This document shows, in pieces, positions 23,325-29,711 of a stretch of DNA of 29,913 bases. How positions within the stretch are numbered: the first letter of the stretch is position 1; each line of letters starts with the position of its first letter. Below the pieces are notes generated by a model that was not told the DNA's origin, ran no database searches, and saw nothing but the letters and a program-made list of their open reading frames with translations. The position numbers and the translations under genes are program-made. The stretch covers positions 1-29,913 of the forward strand of contig JBPCIO010000069.1 of assembly GCA_051006215.1 (NCBI GenBank). Reading direction: 5' to 3'. This DNA comes from CF-72 sp051006215. GTDB lineage: Bacteria; Chloroflexota; UBA6077; CF-72.

Positions 23325-23827
23325 GGGACGTGATGCGGTTTACGGTGGTCGACCCGCGGGGGCGAGTGAGCTTTATTGCCCCGTGTGCCACGCTCGAAGC
23401 CCTGGTCGCGGCTTGCGCCAGCAAGACTCAGCCCCGAACGCTTGAGCAGCTTCTCAAGGCAGCCGAGCCATTCGTTGGCGACGTAGGCGAGCGGGTGCTG
23501 AGTGGCCTGGCTGTCTTCGACGAGCACAACTCGCCCTCGAACTATCGTTGGATTCATGCAGCCTTGGACTACTGTGTGGCTCAGGAGGCGCCAGTCTTCC
23601 GAGTGCTCGATTCGCGCACGGAGGAGATTAGCCTGAGCCCAGTTCGGGCTGGGGTGGTGGTGTTCAATCTGCTCGCCAAACGCATCGTGCAGCTGCAAAA
23701 CACGTATTCCGAGATTCGCCGCAAGGGACGCGTGCGAGTGCTGCGCAACAACCAGCCGACCGACCGCGTTCACCGCTACGAGCTGCCCGAGGATTGGTCG
23801 CTCGTCCCTTCTCGCGCCACTTCCTGA
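23321..23827 (+). CDS. Conserved-looking hypothetical protein linked to zincin_2
   Basis: A 168-aa protein of unknown family. It has no membrane segment or signal peptide. The first half carries a helical acidic stretch (LEQLLKAAEPFVGDVGERVLSGLAVFDEH); the second half is basic and beta-rich (VVVFNLLAKRIVQLQNTYSEIRRKGRVRV), suggesting a nucleic-acid or protein-binding role but no more. Its GTG start overlaps the metalloprotease stop (GTGA) and LysA follows within a few bases, so all three are likely co-expressed; ATG 23333 is an alternative start. Clean codon usage supports real coding. Confidence 0.75.
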   Translation: MRDVMRFTVVDPRGRVSFIAPCATLEALVAACASKTQPRTLEQLLKAAEPFVGDVGERVLSGLAVFDEHNSPSNYRWIHAALDYCVAQEAPVFRVLDSRTEEISLSPVRAGVVVFNLLAKRIVQLQNTYSEIRRKGRVRVLRNNQPTDRVHRYELPEDWSLVPSRATS

Positions 23828-23829
23828 TT

Positions 23830-25161
23830 GTGGTGTCGGGGGTGCTTGCGTCGGGCCTGCTGCCCGACACGGCGGCCTTCACCGCCGGCGGCCACCTGAG
23901 ACTCGCTGGCTGCGATGTTGTCGACCTGGTGGCCGAGTACGGAACCCCGCTGTATGTGTATGACGAGGCCACGATTCGCAATCGGGCTCGCGCCTACCGT
24001 GACGGCATGCAGGCCGCCTATGGCGCCGAATCGCTGGTGTGTTATGCGGCCAAAGCGTATTGCGCGCCCTGGCTCCTACGGGTGGTGGCAGAGGAAGGTC
24101 TGGGCCTGGACGTGGTTTCGGGTGGCGAGCTTTTCGTAGCCCAGGCGAGTCGATTTCCAGTGGCTCGGACCTACTTTCACGGCAACAACAAAGGCGAGGA
24201 CGAATTGGCGATGGCGCTTGAAGCGGGCATAGCGCGCGTGGTCGTCGACAACCTGGAGGAGATCGAACGCCTGTCGCGGCTGGCAAGCCGCATGGGCAAA
24301 GTGCAACCAGTGCTGCTGCGTGTTGCGCCGGGCGTCGAGGCGCACACCCACGCCCACGTCAAGACGGGCGTGCTGGACACCAAATTCGGCGTCAGCCTCC
24401 AGACTGGCGCGGCCGAGGCGGCGGCGCTGGTGATCCATGAGGCGCCTGGGCTTCGGCTGGTTGGCCTGCACGCGCACATCGGCTCACAGCTGTTTGAGCT
24501 CGAGCCGTATCGCCAGACAATCGAGCGTGTCTTCGAACTAGCCGCGAGGCTGCACGCGGCTTTCGGCTTTGAGTTGCGCGAGTTGAGCCCTGGGGGGGGG
24601 TTCGGGATGCGGTACACGGTTGAAGACCAGCCGATCCCGCCTGAGAAGATTACTCGCGCGATCGCCGACGGAGTGTGTGACGCAGCGCGTCGGGCTGGAA
24701 TGTCTACGCAGCTCCCAAAAGTGACCATCGAGCCCGGGCGTTCGATCGTCGGGCCAGCCGGCGTGGCGGTGTACGGCGTCGGCTCGGTGAAGAAGATCGC
24801 CGGGGTGCGGACATACGTGGCCATTGATGGCGGCATGGCTGACAACATCCGGCCGACCGCGTATGGGGCACTGTACTCGCCCCTGCTGGCCAACCGTGCT
24901 CTGGACGCGGCCGATGCAGTCGTCGCCGTTGCGGGCAAGTACTGCGAATCAGGCGATGTGCTGGTCAAGCAGGCGAGGATGCCTATGCCTCAGGTTGGCG
25001 ACCTGGTGGCGGTCCCGGGCTCGGGTGCGTACCAGCTCTCGATGGCCAGCAACTACAACATGTCGCTGCGGCCGGCCGTGGTCGTGGTCAAAGACGGCCA
25101 AGCGCGCCTCGTGCGCCGCCGAGAGACATACGAGGACCTCCTGCGCCCCGAGTTCGCCTGA
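23830..25161 (+). CDS. lysA: Diaminopimelate decarboxylase
   Basis: Converts meso-diaminopimelate to L-lysine, the last step of lysine synthesis. It is a fold-type III PLP enzyme: YGTPLYVYDEATIRNRARAY starts the barrel, the PLP lysine is in VCYAAKAY (about residue 75), and the family motifs FHGNNKGEDELAMAL, HAHIGSQLFE, SPGGGFGMRY and EPGRSIVGPAG follow. The second domain carries CESGDVLVKQA (Cys of the dimer active site) and AYQLSMASNYN. The frame is open to 23794, but the upstream gene ends at 23827; GTG 23830 or GTG 23842 is the likely start. A run of nine G inside PGGG is intact in frame. Confidence 0.92.
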   Translation: MVSGVLASGLLPDTAAFTAGGHLRLAGCDVVDLVAEYGTPLYVYDEATIRNRARAYRDGMQAAYGAESLVCYAAKAYCAPWLLRVVAEEGLGLDVVSGGELFVAQASRFPVARTYFHGNNKGEDELAMALEAGIARVVVDNLEEIERLSRLASRMGKVQPVLLRVAPGVEAHTHAHVKTGVLDTKFGVSLQTGAAEAAALVIHEAPGLRLVGLHAHIGSQLFELEPYRQTIERVFELAARLHAAFGFELRELSPGGGFGMRYTVEDQPIPPEKITRAIADGVCDAARRAGMSTQLPKVTIEPGRSIVGPAGVAVYGVGSVKKIAGVRTYVAIDGGMADNIRPTAYGALYSPLLANRALDAADAVVAVAGKYCESGDVLVKQARMPMPQVGDLVAVPGSGAYQLSMASNYNMSLRPAVVVVKDGQARLVRRRETYEDLLRPEFA

Positions 25162-25164
25162 CTG

Positions 25165-25346
25165 GCGTCCATCGCAATGGGCAGCATCCCGAGCGCGGTC
25201 GCGACGTGGCTCGCCACAAGCTGGGGATCGGCGAGCACTTCCAGCCGCACAAGCCACACCCATCGCGATAGACATCTACCAGGGCACTTGGCAGCCGTAA
25301 CCGCCCAGTCCGTTTTCCGACTCCTCCCACGCCCGTTAAACGAAAC
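25165..25346 (-). pseudogene. Remnant of a LuxR/BTAD-type regulator ATPase (P-loop part)
   Basis: On the minus strand the segment at 25313-25333 encodes LTGVGGVGK, the Walker A motif of the large ATPase regulators (LuxR/AfsR/BTAD type). It continues in frame as SALVDVYRDG, then a one-base frame change is needed to read VWLVRLEVLADPQLVASHV and ATALGM, the next conserved block of the same family. Residues between the Walker A lysine and SALVDV are also scrambled (RTGRLRLP in place of TRLALQVA-like sequence). The piece ends about 25 nt after lysA and has no start or DNA-binding domain. This is a degraded fragment, not a gene. Confidence 0.65.
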
Positions 25347-25425
25347 CGACGAACCTTCCCCAGCAGCTCACTCCGCTGGTCGGCCGAGGCCGGGAAATCG
25401 ATGACGTGGACCGCCTCTGCGGCAA
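25340..25425 (+). pseudogene. Remnant of the same regulator family (pre-P-loop part), inverted
   Basis: On the plus strand TNLPQQLTPLVGRGREIDDVDRL is encoded from about 25349. 'NLP..LT..VGR..EI..V..LL' is the segment that directly precedes the P-loop in LuxR/BTAD ATPase regulators. Here it abuts, head to head, the minus-strand Walker A fragment, so the two consecutive segments of one ancestral gene now lie in opposite orientations. A TAA precedes it in frame and the similarity ends after CGK. The remaining bases up to the cytochrome gene (25426-25511) show nothing recognisable. Confidence 0.6.
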
Positions 25426-25511
25426 GGTCGTAATGAACGCGCCTGCAACCACGCTGACAGCCATCAAACCCAGCCAACAGCAAGCAGCTTCTGAACCCCC
25501 CCCTGCTGACC

Positions 25512-26513
25512 CTACTGGCCTGGCTGGATCGAGTAGAGGTAGGCTGCCGCCGCGGCGGCCTCGTCGGCGCTCAGGCCCAGCTTCGGCATGGCTGTACCTG
25601 GCTTCAGGCTGGGCGGGTCCATGATCCACTTCGCCAGGTCATCTGGCGAGTTGTTGGGTACGACGCCGCCGGCGATCGTCTTGCGGTCGCTCACGGGTGG
25701 CAGGTTGCCGCCTGGTCCAAGGTTCGGGCCGATGTTGCCAGCTGCACCGGGGATGTTGGGAATGGTGTGGCAGCCGCCACAGCCACGCTGCAAGATGACG
25801 TTCACGCCCTGCTGCCCCCTCGGATCCAGCGCCTGGTAGAACGGTAGCGTCTGGACGTCTGGCTGCTTCGGCAGGGTCGCCACGCCCTGGGCGACATGGT
25901 CATTGACTATGGCCGCCGTGTGCTCCCACGGCGTTCCCATGTTGCCTTCGAACATCACCTGGCGGTCGCCATTGAGGATCATGAGCGTCAGCTCGTTGAT
26001 GTGTTCGTCGAGCAAGGAGCCGCCGTCGATTTGGCCCCAGGTTGGCATCGGCGTCCCAGGTCGCACGCGCTGGATCGTCTTGAAGATGAAGTCATACTCC
26101 TTCGCCCGAGCATCGGACTCGGTCGGACGCAGATCGGGCCGATTCAGCGGCGGGGCAAGCCGCAGCGGGGTGACGTCGGGCACCACTGCACCCTGGCCCT
26201 TTTCCCCATGGCACGGGAAGCACAGCGCCGTAAACGTGGAGATGCCCCGACCGATGGAACTGTCGAGTTGGGTTTCCTGGGACACCACCTGCCGCGCAGG
26301 TTCGCGGAATCCGTAGCCCAGAAAGAGCAGCGCCATGGCCGCGATCATGGCCACAATAGCGATGATCTTGCGCTCCATGGCCAGCGCGCCGGTTGGCGGG
26401 CCGCCTGGCGCAGCCAGCAAAGGCTGCGCCCCGCGAGCGGCGTACCACCGGACCGTGCCCAGCACCAACAGTAAAAAGCCGGCCGCGATCAGGGCCGGGA
26501 TGTTGGTTTCCAT
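25512..26513 (-). CDS. Membrane-anchored diheme cytochrome c of the bc/b6f-type complex
   Basis: A 333-aa protein with two N-terminal membrane helices (residues about 5-20 and 49-66) and two class I cytochrome c domains. Haem sites are CFPCH (98-102) and CGGCH (245-249); likely sixth ligands are Met156 (GTPMPTWG) and Met309 (GTAMPKLG). It is the last gene of the cytochrome b / subunit IV / Rieske cluster and takes the role that cytochrome c1 or f plays elsewhere, passing electrons from the Rieske cluster to soluble or oxidase-bound acceptors. It starts 24 nt after the Rieske stop at ATG 26513, without a strong ribosome-binding site. Redox role is inferred from the operon and motifs. Confidence 0.92.
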   Translation of the reverse strand: METNIPALIAAGFLLLVLGTVRWYAARGAQPLLAAPGGPPTGALAMERKIIAIVAMIAAMALLFLGYGFREPARQVVSQETQLDSSIGRGISTFTALCFPCHGEKGQGAVVPDVTPLRLAPPLNRPDLRPTESDARAKEYDFIFKTIQRVRPGTPMPTWGQIDGGSLLDEHINELTLMILNGDRQVMFEGNMGTPWEHTAAIVNDHVAQGVATLPKQPDVQTLPFYQALDPRGQQGVNVILQRGCGGCHTIPNIPGAAGNIGPNLGPGGNLPPVSDRKTIAGGVVPNNSPDDLAKWIMDPPSLKPGTAMPKLGLSADEAAAAAAYLYSIQPGQ

Positions 26514-26537
26514 GGCGGAGGAAGCCTGAGCCTTCCT

Positions 26538-27161
26538 CTAGGCCGGGGGACGCACGGCGTCTGCCGCGTCGGCGACCGCTCGCGAAATCGCGACGGACGG
26601 GCCGGTCTGAACGACGATCTTGCCACTCGCGTCGATGTTGAGCGGAAAGCGGTCCATCGGGCGAGGGGCCGGACCCTGAATAATCTGTCCGTAACGGTTG
26701 TAGATAGACCCGTGGCAAGGGCACTTGAAGCGGCCCTTGTCCGCGAATGCCTGATCGCCTCCATCCGGCGGTCCGGGCATGGCCGGATCCTGCGCAGCCC
26801 AGGGAACGGTACAGCCAAGATGCGGACACTTCCAGTACAGCGCAAAGAATCCCTCGGGTACGCGCGTGATATAGAACTTGCCCTCGCGAACTTGCTTGAC
26901 GTCGCCGACCTGGAAGTCGGCCACCAGCCCGGCCGTAACAGCACCGCCGAAGGCGCCCAAGCGCTTAGGCTGAAAGAAGCTAAGGAAACCGATGCTCCAC
27001 TGGCCGAGTAGGACCAGCACTGCGCCCCAACCCATCCAGCGAAACATCATCCGTCGACGGACTCGGGTGTCCTGCTCGCCCTGGACCTCTTCCAGTTCTT
27101 GAAGCTGGCGCTCCTTTTCGGACGGAACGAATAACCCCAGCTCGCGAGATGTCTTAGCCAC
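26538..27161 (-). CDS. Rieske iron-sulfur protein
   Basis: A 207-aa Rieske subunit. After a charged, probably cytoplasmic N-terminus of about 40 residues comes one membrane helix (GWGAVLVLLGQWSIGFLSFF), then the soluble cluster domain. The [2Fe-2S] ligands are Cys112 and His114 in CPHLGC and Cys147 and His150 in CPCHGS; Cys117 and Cys149 can form the stabilising disulfide. It oxidises quinol at the positive side and hands the electron to cytochrome c. Start is GTG 27161, with GAGGTG 4 nt upstream overlapping the cytochrome b subunit IV stop, which indicates tight co-translation. The insertion between the two motifs (PAMPGPPDGGDQ) is longer than in mitochondrial proteins. Confidence 0.95.
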   Translation of the reverse strand: MAKTSRELGLFVPSEKERQLQELEEVQGEQDTRVRRRMMFRWMGWGAVLVLLGQWSIGFLSFFQPKRLGAFGGAVTAGLVADFQVGDVKQVREGKFYITRVPEGFFALYWKCPHLGCTVPWAAQDPAMPGPPDGGDQAFADKGRFKCPCHGSIYNRYGQIIQGPAPRPMDRFPLNIDASGKIVVQTGPSVAISRAVADAADAVRPPA

Positions 27162-27169
27162 AATTCACC

Positions 27170-28204
27170 TCAATCGAGCCGCACCTGGCGTGGGTCCCAG
27201 GGCCACATCAGGATCATCTGCTGACCACGGAAGAACGAGCCAACGATTGTTAGTACAACGTACGCTACCACGAAGCCCGTAAACAGCGCGAACATGTAGT
27301 CGCGGACGCTGTCCGGCCGATAAATCACCTTGATTAACGCACACAGCACGAAGATCGGGGCGACCATCAAGAAGGTCGGCACGATCACGTTCGGCAGACT
27401 CAGCGCGCCTATTCCGAATGGGTTGACGTCCGACAAAATGGGCGCGTGGAGGGTAAAAGCCAGGCTCTGCATAAGCGGCTTCACGCCAATCCGCTCGTCG
27501 AACAAGATCAGAGCGATCAACACGATTGTCGAATAGACGATCGTGAAGATGCAGATCGGCTTGGCCTTCGGCGTGCCGAACCACTTGCCCACGTCCGCGG
27601 TGTTGCGGTCGAAGTATGGGATCAGCGGGATTGCTCCGAACAGCACGCCGGCCGGAACGAGAACTCCAGCCAGGGACGGGTGCATATGCAGCAGCAATTC
27701 TTGGAGATTCAAGAAGTACCACGGGGCCTTGGACGGATTGGGGGTCTTGTCTGCGTTCGCGTGCGCTTCCAGTGGCGATTGCAAGACAATCGAGACGACG
27801 ACCATGCTGAGCAGCAACAGAATGGCTGCCAGGAACTCTATTGTCACCAGGTGCGGCCAGACGTACACCAGCCGATCAGGTTTCTCAGCCCCGGCAGCGG
27901 CTGCGGGCTCGCGTTTCGCGACCGCCGAGACCTGTTCGCGGCGCGCCGCGGCGGCGGCAGCGACTTTGGCCGGCACGCCGGCCGCAGGAGCTTCGGCGCC
28001 GGCGACTGTGGCGCGGGACGCAGCAGGGGCTGCAGCGGTTGGCTTGGCCGCGGGCGCAGCGGCCGGAGTGGGACGGGCCGCAGCCCCAGCCGCGGCAGGG
28101 TTGGGGGGCTGCCCGATGCCGGCCGCGGCGGCGCGCTGCTTGTACAGAGCCGCTCGCTCGGAGGGCGACAGGCCCTCCATGTCCGGGGTCTTGCCGAGTG
28201 CCAT
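27170..28204 (-). CDS. Cytochrome b C-terminal subunit (subunit IV / PetD-like) with Ala/Pro-rich N-terminus
   Basis: A 344-aa protein. Residues 110-344 are the C-terminal part of split cytochrome b: VYVWPHLVTIEFLAAILLLLSM, the Qo-site segment NPSKAPWYFLNLQEL, then three further helices (LAGVLVPAGVLFGAIPLIPYF, IFTIVYSTIVLIALILF, FVVAYVVLTIVGSFF) and the ending WPWDPRQ. The usual Qo motif PEWY reads APWY here. Residues 31-108 are an unusual Ala/Pro/Arg-rich stretch of unknown purpose, preceded by a short conserved-looking tail (GKTPDMEGLSPSERAALY). The ATG overlaps the cytochrome b stop by one base (TGATG). It builds the quinol-oxidation site with the b6-like subunit. Confidence 0.92.
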   Translation of the reverse strand: MALGKTPDMEGLSPSERAALYKQRAAAAGIGQPPNPAAAGAAARPTPAAAPAAKPTAAAPAASRATVAGAEAPAAGVPAKVAAAAAARREQVSAVAKREPAAAAGAEKPDRLVYVWPHLVTIEFLAAILLLLSMVVVSIVLQSPLEAHANADKTPNPSKAPWYFLNLQELLLHMHPSLAGVLVPAGVLFGAIPLIPYFDRNTADVGKWFGTPKAKPICIFTIVYSTIVLIALILFDERIGVKPLMQSLAFTLHAPILSDVNPFGIGALSLPNVIVPTFLMVAPIFVLCALIKVIYRPDSVRDYMFALFTGFVVAYVVLTIVGSFFRGQQMILMWPWDPRQVRLD

Positions 28205-28962
28205 CAGAGCGGTCCTGAGATGCCGCCGTCTTTACGAATGCGCCAGAAATGGACGGCGATCAACACGGCAGTAATGAGCGGTACGCCGATGACATGCAGC
28301 ACGTACCAGCGAATCAGGGTGTTGTCACTGATCTCGTACCCCCCGATGAGCAGGAAGCGCGTTTGCTCGCCGACAAACGGCGTTGCCCCGGCCATGTTCG
28401 TGCCGACCGTGACTGCCCAGATGCCGAGTTGGTCCCACGGCAGAAGGTAGCCCGTGAAGCTCAGGAAAAACGTACAGAACAGCAAGATCGCGCCAACTGC
28501 CCAGTTGAATTCCCGCGGCGGCCGGTAGGCACCGGTGTAGAAGACGCGCAGCATGTGCAGGAACACCACGATGACCATGCCGTGGGCTGAGTAACGGTGC
28601 ATGTTTCTCAACAACAGCCCAAAGTTGACCAGCGTGTCCAGGTCCTTCATGTCCTGGTAAGCGACGCTCGTAGCCGGCCGGTAATAGAACATCAGCAAAA
28701 CGCCGGTAACCGTGAGCAGCAGGAACAGGAAAAAGGACAGCCCGCCCAGGCAGAAGGTGTACGTGATGCGGAGGCTCTCGCGACGGATCCGCACCGGGTG
28801 AAGGTGCAGGAACACGTTGTTGAACATGATGAGCGCCTGCTGGCGCGGTGTCGACGGGTACCCCGTACGGAACAAGGCTCTGAAGATTCGGTTTTCGGTG
28901 AGCGCGCGGCGGACGTGGCCGCGACTCAGATCTTCAAGAAAGGGGCGGAACTCGTCGAGCAT
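28204..28962 (-). CDS. Cytochrome b6-like N-terminal cytochrome b subunit
   Basis: A 252-aa split cytochrome b. Four helices are visible with the haem ligands His122 and His136 (MHRYSAHG...FLHMLRVFYTG, 14 residues apart) and His223 and His238 (LHVIGVPLITAV...VHFWRIRKDGG, 15 apart), spacing identical to cytochrome b6. FCLGGLSF places Cys71 at the position of b6 Cys35, which binds the extra haem c_i. GYLLPWDQLGIWAVTVGTNM and ISGPL are further b6f/bc hallmarks. ATG 28962 is chosen; a GTG at 29001 is possible but falls inside the repeats of the upstream control region. First gene of the complex, followed with overlap by subunit IV. Confidence 0.93.
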   Translation of the reverse strand: MLDEFRPFLEDLSRGHVRRALTENRIFRALFRTGYPSTPRQQALIMFNNVFLHLHPVRIRRESLRITYTFCLGGLSFFLFLLLTVTGVLLMFYYRPATSVAYQDMKDLDTLVNFGLLLRNMHRYSAHGMVIVVFLHMLRVFYTGAYRPPREFNWAVGAILLFCTFFLSFTGYLLPWDQLGIWAVTVGTNMAGATPFVGEQTRFLLIGGYEISDNTLIRWYVLHVIGVPLITAVLIAVHFWRIRKDGGISGPL

Positions 28963-29001
28963 GGATACCGTCACCACAATGCTGCGGGTCTCTGCCTGCA
29001 C

Positions 29002-29029
29002 CTGTCAAACGGTCTTTGCCTGTCAGACG
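29002..29029 (-). promoter_or_regulatory. Tandem direct repeats upstream of cytochrome b
   Basis: CTGTCAAACG (29002-29011) and CTGTCAGACG (29020-29029) are direct repeats offset by 18 nt. On the coding (minus) strand they read CGTTTGACAG and CGTCTGACAG; the first contains a perfect TTGACA. They could be a -35 element plus an activator site, or a paired regulator-binding site, in the 92-nt leader of the cytochrome operon. No clear -10 was found. Confidence 0.4.
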
Positions 29030-29054
29030 AATCCCCACACGTACTGCAACCCGA

Positions 29055-29711
29055 TCACTCGGCCTTGAGCATCCCTTTGCGCAACGCATACCGCACCAGT
29101 TCGTAGCGGTGGCGCACGCCCAGCTTCTGCATGATGCGTTCGCGGTAGGTGTCGACGGTCTTGGGGCTAATGACGAGCTGCTCGGCGATTTCGGTGCCGC
29201 TATAGCCTTCGGCGACGAGCTTCAGCACTTCGCGCTCGCGTTCTGTCAGACCGTCGAATGGCTCGTCGTCGCGAGTGGACCGATCCAGGTACCCGTCCAC
29301 CAGGAGCTTGGTCGCGGCCGGATACAAAAACACCTCGCCTCGATGCACGGTTCGAATAGCCTCGATCAACTCGGTGTCGGCGCCGGCCTTGAGCACGTAC
29401 CCCGAGCCACCGGCTTCGAGAAGCGGCAACAGGTACTGCGATTCTGCGTGCATGGTCAGAATGAGCACCTTCGACTTGAGGCCGCTCTGGCGAATTGCGC
29501 GGGTTGCGTCCAGGCCGCTCATGTGCGGCATTTGAATGTCCATGACAATGACGTCAGGTGTGGCACTGAGCGCGGCCTGGACGGCCGAAGCACCGTCGGC
29601 GGCTTCGCCCACGACCTCGATGTCGGGTTCAGCGTTCAAAAGAGCTTTGAGGCCAGCCCGAAGCACCGCGTGGTCGTCGGCCAGGACGACGCGAATCTTT
29701 GGCTCGATCAT
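29055..29711 (-). CDS. NarL/FixJ-type response regulator
   Basis: A 218-aa regulator. The receiver domain has the acidic pocket (VVLADDHAVLRAG, Asp12/Asp13), the phosphoacceptor Asp58 in VIVMDIQMPHMSG, Thr86 and Lys108 (GYVLKAGA). The C-terminal GerE/LuxR helix-turn-helix is LTEREREVLKLVAEGYSGTEIA...SPKTVDTYRERIMQKL. ATG 29711 is used; the longer open frame is only overlap with the kinase gene. The ATG overlaps the kinase stop (ATGA), a classical coupled pair. It lies immediately upstream of the cytochrome complex, so it may regulate that operon in response to quinone or oxygen state, as inferred from position. Confidence 0.95.
   Translation of the reverse strand: MIEPKIRVVLADDHAVLRAGLKALLNAEPDIEVVGEAADGASAVQAALSATPDVIVMDIQMPHMSGLDATRAIRQSGLKSKVLILTMHAESQYLLPLLEAGGSGYVLKAGADTELIEAIRTVHRGEVFLYPAATKLLVDGYLDRSTRDDEPFDGLTEREREVLKLVAEGYSGTEIAEQLVISPKTVDTYRERIMQKLGVRHRYELVRYALRKGMLKAE

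Noticed and set aside
22604..23773. 389-codon minus-strand frame opposite the zincin_2 and hypothetical genes
   Set aside because: Product rich in Arg, Ser, Trp and Cys with no motifs; the plus-strand genes carry clear family motifs and overlap-coupled starts.
24591..24600. Run of nine G in lysA as a possible frameshift or phase-variable tract
   Set aside because: The frame stays open with the expected SPGGGFG motif on both sides, so the run is coding for the conserved glycines.
25490..25503. C-run beyond the cytochrome c stop as a terminator
   Set aside because: No stable hairpin precedes a T-run on the minus strand; a poly-C tract alone is not a terminator.
27446..28450. 334-codon plus-strand frame across the cytochrome b genes
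   Set aside because: Caused by the GC-rich, Ala/Pro-coding region on the opposite strand; no domain is recognisable.
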